This document shows positions 6,857-13,854 of a stretch of 19,949 nucleotides of DNA, one piece after another. The notes under the pieces were generated by a model. That model saw nothing but the letters and a program-made list of their open reading frames with translations. It had not been told where the DNA came from and searched no databases. The DNA comes from Candidatus Bipolaricaulota bacterium (GTDB lineage: Bacteria; Bipolaricaulota; Bipolaricaulia; Bipolaricaulales; Bipolaricaulaceae). The DNA is taken from positions 1-19,949 of the forward strand of contig JAGGRX010000155.1 of the NCBI GenBank assembly GCA_021159405.1, in the 5' to 3' direction. The position numbers and the translations under genes were made by a program. How positions within the stretch are numbered: the stretch's first letter is position 1; every line of letters begins with the position of its first letter.

Positions 6857-8482
6857 CGGGACGAGGACGATCTCGTCTCCACGGGCCTCGACACGTACCG
6901 TGTCCCCCTCCTGCACCTGCCCGTCCACGATGAGCTTGGCCAGGGGGGATTCCACGTGGTGGCGGATGGCCCGGGCCATGGGCCGGGCCCCATAGTGGTA
7001 GTCATACCCTTCCCGCACCAGGAGGTCCAGGGCCTCATCTGAGACCTCAAGCCGGATCCCCTGCTCGGAAAGGCGCTCCCCCAGGGCAGACAGCTTCCTC
7101 CGCGCGATCTCCCGCACTGCCTCAGGCCCAAGCGGTCGGAACACCACCACCTCGTCCAGTCGCCCGAGGAACTCGGGGCGGAAGCGCTGCCTTAGGGCCT
7201 CCCGCACGTTCCTTTCGGCCTCCTCAAAGGAGGCGGCAGTCTGAAAATGCTCCGAGCCCACGTTGGAGGTCATGATGATCAGGGTGTGGCGGAAGTCCAC
7301 GGTGCGGCCGTGGCCGTCGGTGAGGCGGCCCTCGTCGAGGAGCTGAAGCAGGAGGTTCATCACCTCGGGGTGGGCCTTTTCGATCTCATCAAGCAGGATC
7401 ACCTGATAGGGCCGACGCCTTACTGCCTCGGTGAGCTGTCCCCCCTCCTCGTAGCCAACGTACCCCGGAGGGGCGCCGATGAGCCGGGCCACGGCGTGCC
7501 TTTCCATGTATTCGGACATGTCGATCCGAAGAAGGGCCCGCTCGTCCCCGAACAGGGCCTCGGCCAAGGCCTTGGCGAGCTCGGTCTTACCGACCCCGGT
7601 GGGCCCGAGGAACAGGAACGTGCCCAGGGGGCGGCGGGGATCCGAGAGCCCGGCCCGGGCCCGCCTGACCGCCTCGGCCACCGCCCGCACCCCCTCTTCT
7701 TGGTCCACCACCCGGGCGTGCAGCACCTCCTCCAGGCGGGAAAGCCTGTCCCGCTCCTCCTCCAGGAGCCGCCGCACCGGAATCCCGGTCCACAGGTGCA
7801 CCACCTCGGCGATCTCCTCCGGGGTGACCTCAGGCGATTCCCCGTCTGGGCGGGTGGCCTTGAGTCGGGCCGCGGCCTCGTCCACCAGGTCCACTGCCTT
7901 GTCGGGGAGGAAACGCCCCGAGATGTAGCGGTCGGAAAGTTTCGCCGCCGCCTCCAGGGCGGCATCTTGAATCTTCACCCGATGGTGCTCCTCGAGCTTG
8001 CCCTTAAGCCCCCGCAGGATCTCCACCGTCTCCTCAGTCGTGGGCTCCCGCACGTAGACCTGGGCCAGCCTCCGCTCGAGCGCCGGGTCCCGCTCCACAT
8101 GCCTTCTGTACTCGTCCAGGGTGGTGGCCCCGATGAGGCGGAGCTTTCCCCTGGCCAGGGGTTCCTTGAGGAGGTTAGCCGCATCGATGGCCCCCTCGGC
8201 ACCGCCGGCACCCACCACGGTATGGAACTCGTCGATAAACAGGATGATCCGGCCCTGGGAGGCCTCCACCTCTCGCAGGACCGCCTTTACCCGTTCTTCG
8301 AACTCACCGCGGAACTTGGAGCCCGCCACGAGCGCCCCCATGTCCAGGGCGACGATCTCCTTGTCCCGCAGGGCCTGAGGCACCTGTCCTTGGACAATCC
8401 GTTGGGCCAGCCCCTCCACGATGGCGGTCTTCCCCACCCCGGGTTCCCCCACCAGGACCGGGTTGTTCTTCCGCCGGCGCAA
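6821..8482 (-). CDS. clpB: Clp/Hsp100 ATPase, C-terminal fragment (gene split by 68-bp duplication)
   Basis: A 553-residue frame holding most of both AAA+ domains of a class I Hsp100. It opens in NBD1 with a Walker A (GEPGVGKT, 12-19), then Walker B LFIDEFH, the GATTLDEYR block and RYISGRFLPDKAVDLVDEAAARL. NBD2 follows (GPTGVGKT at 293-300, Walker B LLDEIE, the pore motif GYVGYEEGGQLTE, and FRPEFLGRLDE). The coiled-coil middle domain that ClpB uses to contact DnaK is absent: only about 20 residues join the end of NBD1 to AEVVHLWTGIPV. No IGF/LGF-like ClpP loop is seen after TSNVGSEHF. Sequence style is ClpB-like in NBD1 and ClpC-like in NBD2. Removing one 68-bp repeat rejoins it with the N-terminal fragment into a 749-residue protein, close to ClpA's usual size. 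The symbol clpB is tentative. Confidence 0.85.
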   Translation of the reverse strand: MRRRKNNPVLVGEPGVGKTAIVEGLAQRIVQGQVPQALRDKEIVALDMGALVAGSKFRGEFEERVKAVLREVEASQGRIILFIDEFHTVVGAGGAEGAIDAANLLKEPLARGKLRLIGATTLDEYRRHVERDPALERRLAQVYVREPTTEETVEILRGLKGKLEEHHRVKIQDAALEAAAKLSDRYISGRFLPDKAVDLVDEAAARLKATRPDGESPEVTPEEIAEVVHLWTGIPVRRLLEEERDRLSRLEEVLHARVVDQEEGVRAVAEAVRRARAGLSDPRRPLGTFLFLGPTGVGKTELAKALAEALFGDERALLRIDMSEYMERHAVARLIGAPPGYVGYEEGGQLTEAVRRRPYQVILLDEIEKAHPEVMNLLLQLLDEGRLTDGHGRTVDFRHTLIIMTSNVGSEHFQTAASFEEAERNVREALRQRFRPEFLGRLDEVVVFRPLGPEAVREIARRKLSALGERLSEQGIRLEVSDEALDLLVREGYDYHYGARPMARAIRHHVESPLAKLIVDGQVQEGDTVRVEARGDEIVLVPLKEREEAQARG

Positions 8483-9138
8483 AAGACGATGGCGGTCTTC
8501 CCCACCCCGGGCTCCCCCACCAGGACCGGGTTGTTCTTCCGCCGGCGCAAAAGCACCTGGATCACCCGCTGCAGTTCCTCCTCCCGGCCCACCACCGGAT
8601 CGAGCTCCCCCCGGCGGGCCATTTCGGTGAGGTTCACTCCATATTTCTTCAGGATCTGGTAGCGTTCCTCCGAAGAGGGGGAGTCCACCCGCTGGGCACC
8701 CCGCACCCGGTGCAGGGCGGAATACACGGCATCCGGGGTGATCCCGTGGCGGGCAAGGAGTTTTACCAACTCAGGATCGGGATCCCGGGCGATGGCAATG
8801 AGGAGGTGGTCAACTCCCACGTATTCGTCCCGCAGGCGCTTGGCTTCCGCCTCGGCGGCCTGAAACACCTCGTCCAAGCGCGGCGTGATGTAGATGGTTT
8901 GCAGGGCCGCCCCCTCCACCCGGGGCCGGGAGGCCAGGACCCGGTCCAGGTCCCAGAGGAGCCGGGGGATGTCCACCCCCATGGCCTTGAGGATCTCCTG
9001 CCCCACACCTTCCTGGGCGGCGAGCACCCGCAGGAGGTGCTCCACATCCAGCTGGTTGTGGTGAAGGCTGCGCAAAAGTTCCTGGGCCGCGTGCAAGGCC
9101 TCCTGCGCCCCCTTCGTCAACCGATCGAACCGGATCAT
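8287..9138 (-). CDS. clpB: Clp/Hsp100 ATPase, N-terminal fragment (gene split by 68-bp duplication)
   Basis: Carries the Clp N-domain (two Clp_N repeats, about residues 1-145, beginning MIRFDRLTKGAQEAL), the linker LKKYGVNLTEMARRGELDPVVGRE and the first Walker A (about 208-215, GEPGVGKT). After GKTAIV the frame enters a second copy of the Walker A DNA in the wrong phase and gives unrelated sequence to a stop at 8287. Start: ATG 9138, seven bases after GGAGG (minus strand), preferred to the TTG at 9141. If the lesion is real, this product is a truncated, inactive protein. If it is an assembly error, the gene is one frame from 9138 to 6821. It is transcribed divergently from mgtE under a promoter overlapped by a CIRCE-like operator, which suggests heat-shock control. 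Confidence 0.85.
   Translation of the reverse strand: MIRFDRLTKGAQEALHAAQELLRSLHHNQLDVEHLLRVLAAQEGVGQEILKAMGVDIPRLLWDLDRVLASRPRVEGAALQTIYITPRLDEVFQAAEAEAKRLRDEYVGVDHLLIAIARDPDPELVKLLARHGITPDAVYSALHRVRGAQRVDSPSSEERYQILKKYGVNLTEMARRGELDPVVGREEELQRVIQVLLRRRKNNPVLVGEPGVGKTAIVFCAGGRTTRSWWGNPGWGRPPSWRGWPNGLSKDRCLRPCGTRRSSPWTWGRSWRAPSSAVSSKNG
8418..8553. repeat. 68-bp direct tandem duplication in clpB Walker A region
   Basis: Copies 8418-8485 and 8486-8553 are adjacent and identical except for one base (T at 8444, C at 8512). The unit encodes RRRKNNPVLVGEPGVGKTAIV on the minus strand. Because 68 is not a multiple of three, the second copy shifts the frame. Deleting either copy restores an uninterrupted clp gene. 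Confidence 0.95.
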
Positions 9139-9154
9139 CAACCCCCCTCCAGAG

Positions 9155-9181
9155 TTAGCAGTCTCATATCTTCGCTGCTAA
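9155..9181 (-). promoter_or_regulatory. CIRCE-like HrcA operator upstream of clpB
   Basis: TTAGCAGTC, nine bases, CGCTGCTAA. The CIRCE consensus is TTAGCACTC, nine bases, GAGTGCTAA. Length (27 bp), arm size and spacer agree exactly; the outer seven bases of each arm (TTAGCAG and CTGCTAA) pair perfectly and only inner arm positions differ from consensus. It touches the -10 box and covers the expected transcription start of clpB, the usual place for HrcA repression. Confidence 0.65.
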
Positions 9182-9208
9182 TTATACCGGAGAAGGGAGG
9201 TGGGGCAA
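9181..9208 (-). promoter_or_regulatory. Promoter of clpB
   Basis: On the minus strand TTGCCC (9208-9203), a 16-bp spacer and a perfect TATAAT (9186-9181). The best -10 box in the window, consistent with a strongly inducible heat-shock gene read by the housekeeping sigma factor and repressed through the adjoining CIRCE-like site. Confidence 0.6.
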
Positions 9209-9212
9209 GGGG

Positions 9213-9241
9213 TTGGGCAGTTGCGCTTGGTGCGGTATATT
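9213..9241 (+). promoter_or_regulatory. Promoter of mgtE
   Basis: TTGGGC (9213-9218), a 17-bp spacer and TATATT (9236-9241). The -10 ends seven bases before the ATG at 9249, which has no Shine-Dalgarno, so the mRNA is probably leaderless. This leaves no room for a magnesium riboswitch. It is divergent from the clpB promoter. Confidence 0.5.
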
Positions 9242-9248
9242 GAGCCCT

Positions 9249-10559
9249 ATGGCCGAGGAGACTCAGGAGAGGCTTGAGATCCAGGAGCTCCTAAGGCGCC
9301 ACCCGGCCGAGGTCGCGGAGATCCTGGCCGCGCTGCGGGAAGAGGAGGCGGTGGAGCTCCTCAGGAGGCTTTATCTCAGGCGGGCGGCCGCCGCCCCCCT
9401 GGGGGAGATGGACCCGGAGGAGGCGGCACGGCTTTTGGCCGAGCTCAACCGGGATGAGGCGGTGCAGATCCTGTCGCGCATGGATCCTGACGATGCGGTG
9501 GACCTCCTCGCCGAGCTTCCCAAGGAGACCGTCCAGGACATCTTGAGGCGCCTTGAGGAGCGCGAGGCCAAGCAACTTTCAGAGCTTCTCTCCTATCCCC
9601 CGGACACCGCGGGAGGGCTCATGTCCCCGGAGGTGGTGGCCCTGCCGCAGGACATGTCCTGTCAGGAAGCGATTGAGACCTTGCGGCGGGTGGCCGAGGA
9701 GACGGAGACCGTATATTACGCCTATGTAGTGGACGAAGACCGCCGCCTCGTGGGGGTCCTCTCCCTGCGGGATCTGGTGTTCGCCCGACCGGAGGCCCCC
9801 ATCCGCCAGGTCATGCGCACCGACGTCGTGGCCCTTCCGGAGGACATGGACGTAGAAGAGGTGGCCCGCACGTTCGACAAGTACAACTTCCTCGCCCTGC
9901 CGGTGATCGACAAGGAGGGCAGGCTCCTCGGGATCGTCACCGTGGACGACGTCATCGACGTCATCCGGGCCGAGGACACCGAGGACATGTACAAGCTCGC
10001 CGGTGCGCCGTTGGAGGAGCGGGTGGACACCCCCTGGTGGCGCTCGCTTCGCCTCAGGCTCCCTTGGCTCTACCTCAACCTCCTCACCGCTTTCCTGGCC
10101 GCCTCGGTGCCGGCGATCTTCGAGTCAACCATCGCCCGGGCCACCGCGCTGGCCGCGTTCATGACCATCATCTCGGGCCAGGGGGGGAACGCCGGCATGC
10201 AGGCGATCACCATTGTCACCCGGGGGATGGCCTTGGGAGAAGTGCCTAAGGGCAAGGGGTGGCGCATCCTATTGAAAGAGGTGATTTTGGGATTGCTGAA
10301 CGGGATCCTGGTGGGGCTGGTGGTGGGCCTGGCGGCTTTTTTGTGGAAGGGGAACCCCTGGCTGGGGCTGGTGGTGTTCCTGGCGATGGTGCTGAACATG
10401 TTGAACGCCGGGGTTATGGGAGCGGTGATCCCCCTCTCACTCAGGGCCCTGGGACTGGATCCGGCCCTCGCCTCGTCCATCTTCCTCACCACCTTCACCG
10501 ACACCCTGGGGTTCCTGTTCACCCTGGGCTTGGCCTCCTTGTTCATGGACAAGCTATGA
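9249..10559 (+). CDS. mgtE: Magnesium transporter MgtE
   Basis: A Mg2+ channel of the inner membrane, gated by cytosolic magnesium. The 436-residue length is normal for the family. The N-terminal helical MgtE_N superhelix is built of acidic LLAEL/LLRRL repeats (about 1-115). Two CBS domains follow (MSPEVVALPQDMS..., VMRTDVVALPEDMDVEEVA...). Then come the plug helix (WWRSLRLRLPWLYLN) and five membrane helices with signatures SGQGGNAGMQAITIVTRG and LNAGVMGAVIPL, ending FMDKL. I take ATG 9249 as start because the longer frame from 9213 would begin inside the promoter. The stop overlaps the next gene's ATG (ATGA at 10556), implying an operon with the unknown membrane protein and perhaps yajC-secD. 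Confidence 0.95.
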   Translation: MAEETQERLEIQELLRRHPAEVAEILAALREEEAVELLRRLYLRRAAAAPLGEMDPEEAARLLAELNRDEAVQILSRMDPDDAVDLLAELPKETVQDILRRLEEREAKQLSELLSYPPDTAGGLMSPEVVALPQDMSCQEAIETLRRVAEETETVYYAYVVDEDRRLVGVLSLRDLVFARPEAPIRQVMRTDVVALPEDMDVEEVARTFDKYNFLALPVIDKEGRLLGIVTVDDVIDVIRAEDTEDMYKLAGAPLEERVDTPWWRSLRLRLPWLYLNLLTAFLAASVPAIFESTIARATALAAFMTIISGQGGNAGMQAITIVTRGMALGEVPKGKGWRILLKEVILGLLNGILVGLVVGLAAFLWKGNPWLGLVVFLAMVLNMLNAGVMGAVIPLSLRALGLDPALASSIFLTTFTDTLGFLFTLGLASLFMDKL

Positions 10560-11062
10560 ACAGGGCCCTTTTATACCCAGTGAGCTTGATCCTCATTGTG
10601 CTGGTGGCCGGCTTCACGCCGGTTGCCCCTTGGCTCAGGGCCGCAGGCGGGGCGGTTCTGTTTACGCTGTGGCTGTACGGGCTTTTGGGTGCGGCCGGGG
10701 ATAGTCGCAGCGTAGGATACCTTCCGGGCCATGCCCTGCTGTTTCTGGGGCTCGGGCTCGTGGGCGCCAAAGCGGCCCTATGGGCGTGGCTTGCCGTTCC
10801 CCTGTTGACCGTGGCCTTGGACCTTGCCCTTCGGGCCGGCCGGCGCTTTTTAGGAGCTTCCATTTACGTTATACTGTGGCTCGACCTTTTCGCTTCGGTG
10901 CACCAGCTTGTGGCACTCGGACGGGGGCTGACAGGACCAGCGCTTTGGGCTTGGAGCACCGGAGTAGGGGTGTTCGCAGCCTTGTTTGTCGGGCTCGGGG
11001 CCTTGCGGATCGTCCGCACCCCCACCCTAGCGAAAAATGAAACGAAGGGACGAGCTGACTAA
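10556..11062 (+). CDS. Unknown multi-spanning membrane protein
   Basis: A 168-residue hydrophobic protein I do not recognise. About five membrane helices can be drawn: LLYPVSLILIVLVAGFTPV, AVLFTLWLYGLLGA, HALLFLGLGLVGAKAALWAWLAVPLL, ASIYVILWLDLFASVHQLVAL, and LWAWSTGVGVFAALFVGLGAL. Short basic loops (LRAGRRF) and a basic hydrophilic tail (TLAKNETKGRAD) indicate an inner-membrane location with a cytoplasmic C-terminus. The ATG overlaps the mgtE stop, so it is translationally coupled to the magnesium transporter. The yajC start lies 21 bp downstream. Nothing in it points to a known transporter or enzyme motif. Confidence 0.65.
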   Translation: MNRALLYPVSLILIVLVAGFTPVAPWLRAAGGAVLFTLWLYGLLGAAGDSRSVGYLPGHALLFLGLGLVGAKAALWAWLAVPLLTVALDLALRAGRRFLGASIYVILWLDLFASVHQLVALGRGLTGPALWAWSTGVGVFAALFVGLGALRIVRTPTLAKNETKGRAD

Positions 11063-11083
11063 AGCGAAAAGAGAGGTGATGGC

Positions 11084-11386
11084 ATGATAGCTTTGGCCCA
11101 AGTCGGAGGGGACGCCCAAACCAGCCAGTCTTTGATCTCACTGGTCATCCTGCTGGTCGTGTTCGCCGCCATCTTCTACTTCCTTCTCATTCGCCCTCAG
11201 CGGCAGAGGGAGAAGGAACACCAACAACTTCTCTCCTCCCTCAAGCGAGGGGACCGGGTGGTCACCGCTGGTGGGATCCACGGCACGATCGAGAAGATCG
11301 ATGAGGGCACGGTGGTCCTGTCCCTGGAGGAAGGGGCGAAGATCCGCATTTCCAAGTCCAGCATCGTGGAGAAGGTGAAGAAGTAA
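11084..11386 (+). CDS. yajC: Preprotein translocase accessory subunit YajC
   Basis: A 100-residue single-span protein of the SecDF-YajC complex, which assists Sec-dependent export at the inner membrane. It shows a short periplasmic start, one membrane helix (about 17-38, SLVILLVVFAAIFYFLLI) and the diagnostic IRPQRQREKEHQQLLSSLKRGD at the membrane exit. A small beta domain follows (VVTAGGIHGTIEKIDEGTVVLSL). GAGGTGA precedes the ATG at good spacing. The secD start lies nine bases after its stop, preceded by AAGGAGG, a normal yajC-secD arrangement. Confidence 0.95.
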   Translation: MIALAQVGGDAQTSQSLISLVILLVVFAAIFYFLLIRPQRQREKEHQQLLSSLKRGDRVVTAGGIHGTIEKIDEGTVVLSLEEGAKIRISKSSIVEKVKK

Positions 11387-11395
11387 GGAGGGGGG

Positions 11396-12748
11396 ATGAA
11401 GAGAAGCAACTGGATCCGCCTTGGCTCGGTCCTTGCCGTTTTGTTCGCCGCAATCGGTCTCCTTTATCCATTCTGGCCCATCCAAGACGTGCTCAAGCTG
11501 GGGCTCGACCTCCAAGGTGGGGTGCGCCTGGTGCTGGAGGCCAAGAACTTGGAACAGATGTCCGAATCCCAGCGCAAGGACGTGGTGGACCGCATCGTCA
11601 CCATCCTGCAGCAACGTGTGGACCAGTACGGCCTTGCCAACGTGGAGATCCGCCCCTTGGGGCAGAGCCGCATCGAGGTGAAGATCCCTGGGGCTCAGGA
11701 CCCGGAAAAAGCCAGGCAGCTGATCGGTCGCACCGCCCTGCTGGAGTTCAGGAAGGTGATAGATGTGGCGACCAATCCCGACGACCTCGTCAAGACCGAT
11801 CCCACCCAGGAGATCCTGCCGGATAACGATGGCACCCATTACTACTTGGTTGAGGGCGAGCCTATGGTGACCGGGGACGTGCTGGATAACGCGGAGGTGC
11901 GCACCTCGACCGATCCCAGAAATCCCGGGCTCTACATCGCCCTTAAGTTCAACCGGGCTGGGGCGGAGCGATTTGCAGAGGCCCTGAGACGGCTTCAGGT
12001 GAACGACCGGTTGGCCATCGTCTTGGACAACGTGGTGTATTCCGCTCCCTTCATCTCCGAGTCCGCCAAGCAGGCGGCCCAGCGGGGCTGGCGTGAAGTT
12101 CAAAGCTCACTCACCATCACCGGCAAGTTCACGTTCGACCAGGCCAAGCTCCTGGCGGTGGTGCTCCGCTCGGGTGCACTTCCCACCGAGGTGGGGGTAT
12201 TGGAGGAGCAGACCGTAGGCCCCACTTTGGGGTCCGATTCCATCCGCCGGGGCAGCATGGCCATCCTGATCAGCTTCATCCTGGTACTCCTGTACATGCC
12301 ACTCTATTACCGGTGGTTGGGCTTGGTTGCGGACGCTGCCCTGGTGCTAAACATGCTCATCGTGTTCGCCGCCCTGCGCGGCTTCGGCGCCACCCTTACC
12401 ATGCCGGGCATCGCCGGCCTCATCCTGACCATCGGTATGACAGTGGATGCCAACGTGATCATCTTCGAGCGGATCAAGGAGGAAAGGCGGACCGGAAAGA
12501 CCCCGCGGGCATCCATCAACGCCGGCTTCGCAAAATCTCTCTCGACACTCCTTGACGCCAACATTACGACCCTGATCACTGCCCTGATCCTGTTCGCCAT
12601 GGGCTCAGGGCCAGTGGAGGGGTTTGCCATCACGCTGGCGCTAGGGGTGGCGGGGTCGCTGTTCTGTGCCCTGGTGGCCTCGCGGCTTCTCCTTGAGGCC
12701 ACCGGGATCGGTGAACACATCCCGGTCAAGGTGCAAGCGCAAGGATGA
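11396..12748 (+). CDS. secD: Protein translocase subunit SecD
   Basis: A 450-residue proton-driven membrane subunit that pulls preproteins out of the Sec channel on the periplasmic side. The first helix (about 7-27) is followed by LKLGLDLQGGVRLVLE, the SecD signature. The large periplasmic P1 region includes YGLANVEIRPLGQSRIEVKIPG and the ALKFNRAGAERFAEAL block. EEQTVGPTLGSDSIRRG leads into five C-terminal helices, with the conserved TVDANVIIFERIKEE and MGSGPVEGFAITLALGV. Length and domains are complete. SecD is usually followed by secF or fused to it. Here the next gene is holA on the other strand, overlapping this 3' end by 23 bp, and secF is not in the window. Confidence 0.95.
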   Translation: MKRSNWIRLGSVLAVLFAAIGLLYPFWPIQDVLKLGLDLQGGVRLVLEAKNLEQMSESQRKDVVDRIVTILQQRVDQYGLANVEIRPLGQSRIEVKIPGAQDPEKARQLIGRTALLEFRKVIDVATNPDDLVKTDPTQEILPDNDGTHYYLVEGEPMVTGDVLDNAEVRTSTDPRNPGLYIALKFNRAGAERFAEALRRLQVNDRLAIVLDNVVYSAPFISESAKQAAQRGWREVQSSLTITGKFTFDQAKLLAVVLRSGALPTEVGVLEEQTVGPTLGSDSIRRGSMAILISFILVLLYMPLYYRWLGLVADAALVLNMLIVFAALRGFGATLTMPGIAGLILTIGMTVDANVIIFERIKEERRTGKTPRASINAGFAKSLSTLLDANITTLITALILFAMGSGPVEGFAITLALGVAGSLFCALVASRLLLEATGIGEHIPVKVQAQG

Positions 12749-13610
12749 ACAGCTGAAGCGCCCACGCAGGGGTAAGGGCGCCTGTTTTGATCGCAAGGTC
12801 GAGCTCCTGGAGCCTCTCCAGGAGCTCGATCAATTGTGGCTGGGAGAAACGGCGTGCCTGAGCCAGGCGCTTGCGGATCAGCCAATCCGGGCCGGGAGGT
12901 CGCCTTCCCTCCTCCCAAGCCGCCCGGACAGAAAGAAGAGCCCGCACATGGGAGATGACCAAGAAGAACAGCCTGAACGGGTCCCAGCCCGAGGAGAGGA
13001 GCCGGCGGAGCTCGGCCAAGCACGCCGGGACGCGGCGCTCCGAGAGCGCGTCCAAGAAGCCATAAGGGGTGGGCTCAGCGAAGAACAGGAGTTTTGGGAC
13101 CTCGCTTGCGGGAGGGAGAGCTTCCTTCCACAGGGAAAGCTTTTCCACCTCGCGGGCCAGGCGCAAGGTGTCCCCGCCGGCCGCTTCAACCAGAAGCTCC
13201 ACCAGATAAGGACGTGGGGGAATCCCAGCCTCCTCGAGGAGCTCCCCGGCCAGCCTGTTCAGGGCCCGTCCAGTGGGGGTGGGGAAGTGGGCCGCCTCCT
13301 CGGCCAATCGGGCCAGAGGGCCCTTGATCTCCTGTCCCAAGATGAACAGGGCCGTTCCCGGGGGTGGTCCCTCACGCAGGGCCTCCGCGAGGCGCGCCTG
13401 ACCGGCGATGGGGTCTGCCCGGCGTATCACCAGGGCCTTCTCCGCCCCGAACAGCCCCCGCGTGCCGAGCTCGGACAAAAGCTCCTCTAGCTGGAGCTGG
13501 TCGCCGAACAGGGTCACCCGCTCCACCTCCCCCAGCTCGGACAGCCTCCGGGCCAGGGCCCGCTCCACTAAAAGGGGGTCTCCCGAATAAACACCGAACC
13601 TTACGCTCAC
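12726..13610 (-). CDS. holA: DNA polymerase III delta subunit
   Basis: The clamp-loader subunit that opens the beta sliding clamp at the replication fork. The 294-residue length is a little short for the family. The N-terminal AAA+-like domain begins VRFGVYSGDPLLVERALARRL and contains LFGAEKALVIRRAD, typical of HolA. The middle has LAEEAAHF...LLEEAGIPPRPYLVELLVEAAGGDTLRLAREVEKL. The C-terminal helical collar ends LLERLQELDLAIKTGALTPAWALQLFILAL, the usual HolA C-terminal signature. The start is GTG 13610. A TTGCTG/TAGCCT promoter-like pair ends six bases before it and no clear ribosome site exists, so it may be leaderless. Its 3' end overlaps secD and contains a 14-bp perfect inverted repeat. 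Confidence 0.88.
   Translation of the reverse strand: MSVRFGVYSGDPLLVERALARRLSELGEVERVTLFGDQLQLEELLSELGTRGLFGAEKALVIRRADPIAGQARLAEALREGPPPGTALFILGQEIKGPLARLAEEAAHFPTPTGRALNRLAGELLEEAGIPPRPYLVELLVEAAGGDTLRLAREVEKLSLWKEALPPASEVPKLLFFAEPTPYGFLDALSERRVPACLAELRRLLSSGWDPFRLFFLVISHVRALLSVRAAWEEGRRPPGPDWLIRKRLAQARRFSQPQLIELLERLQELDLAIKTGALTPAWALQLFILALAP
12799..12829. repeat. Perfect 14-bp inverted repeat inside the 3' part of holA
   Basis: TCGAGCTCCTGGAG, loop CCT, CTCCAGGAGCTCGA. It encodes part of the LLERLQELD helix of HolA. It lies about 50 bases downstream of the secD stop, so in the plus-direction transcript it would form a strong hairpin, though no T-run follows. Confidence 0.8.
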
Positions 13611-13616
13611 ATCCCC

Positions 13617-13645
13617 AGGCTAACCCGCACTTTGAGGGGCAGCAA
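13617..13645 (-). promoter_or_regulatory. Possible promoter of holA
   Basis: On the minus strand TTGCTG (13645-13640), a 17-bp spacer and TAGCCT (13622-13617), the latter matching only three of six consensus bases. The -10 ends six bases before the GTG start, the leaderless spacing seen at other genes here. Confidence 0.3.
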
Positions 13646-13648
13646 CCC

Positions 13649-13677
13649 TTGACGGCAATAGCCCTGAAAGCTAACAT
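13649..13677 (+). promoter_or_regulatory. Promoter of tRNA-Leu
   Basis: TTGACG (five of six), an exact 17-bp spacer and TAACAT (four of six). The -10 ends eight bases before the first tRNA base, the usual position for a tRNA gene. Transcription could continue into the plsX leader. Confidence 0.6.
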
Positions 13678-13685
13678 CGCCCTAA

Positions 13686-13774
13686 GCCGAGGTGGCGGAA
13701 TTGGCAGACGCGCTGTCTTGAGGGGGCAGTGGGCATTTGTGCCCGTGTGGGTTCAAATCCCACCCTCGGCACCA
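13686..13774 (+). tRNA. tRNA-Leu (anticodon GAG)
   Basis: Acceptor stem GCCGAGG pairs with CCTCGGC, followed by an encoded ACCA end. Anticodon stem CTGTC/GGCAG encloses loop TTGAGGG, giving anticodon GAG, which reads CUC/CUU leucine codons. The long variable arm (TGGGCATTTGTGCCC region) marks a class II tRNA, and the T arm contains GTTCAAATC. All 89 bases fit tRNA-Leu. Confidence 0.96.
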
Positions 13775-13779
13775 GTAAC

Positions 13780-13854
13780 CCCCACGGAAACTTTGAGTTT
13801 CGTGGGGACCCTGAGAGCATGGGGGTCCCCAAAAAGTCTTACGACTTTTTGGGG
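13780..13854 (+). promoter_or_regulatory. Three overlapping hairpins in the plsX leader
   Basis: Hairpin 1 (13780-13807): CCCCACGG-AAACT, loop TTG, AGTTT-CGTGGGG with one bulged G. Hairpin 2 (13804-13830): GGGGACCC pairing with GGGTCCCC around an 11-base loop. Hairpin 3 (13827-13854): CCCCAAAAAGTC, loop TTAC, GACTTTTTGGGG, a perfect 12-bp stem. Neighbouring hairpins share four bases (GGGG 13804-13807; CCCC 13827-13830), so either 1 and 3 form together or 2 forms alone. TGTAATTTTT and the plsX ATG follow hairpin 3. The topology resembles an attenuator; the ligand or signal is unknown. Hairpin 1 could also act as the tRNA 3' terminator. Confidence 0.55.

Noticed and set aside
7247..8662. 471-residue open frame on the plus strand across the clp gene
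   Set aside because: Antisense shadow of a conserved ATPase in GC-rich DNA; no ribosome site and the composition is low-complexity Pro/Gly/Arg/His.
9182..9248. Magnesium riboswitch before mgtE
   Set aside because: The -10 box ends seven bases before the ATG, leaving no leader to fold.
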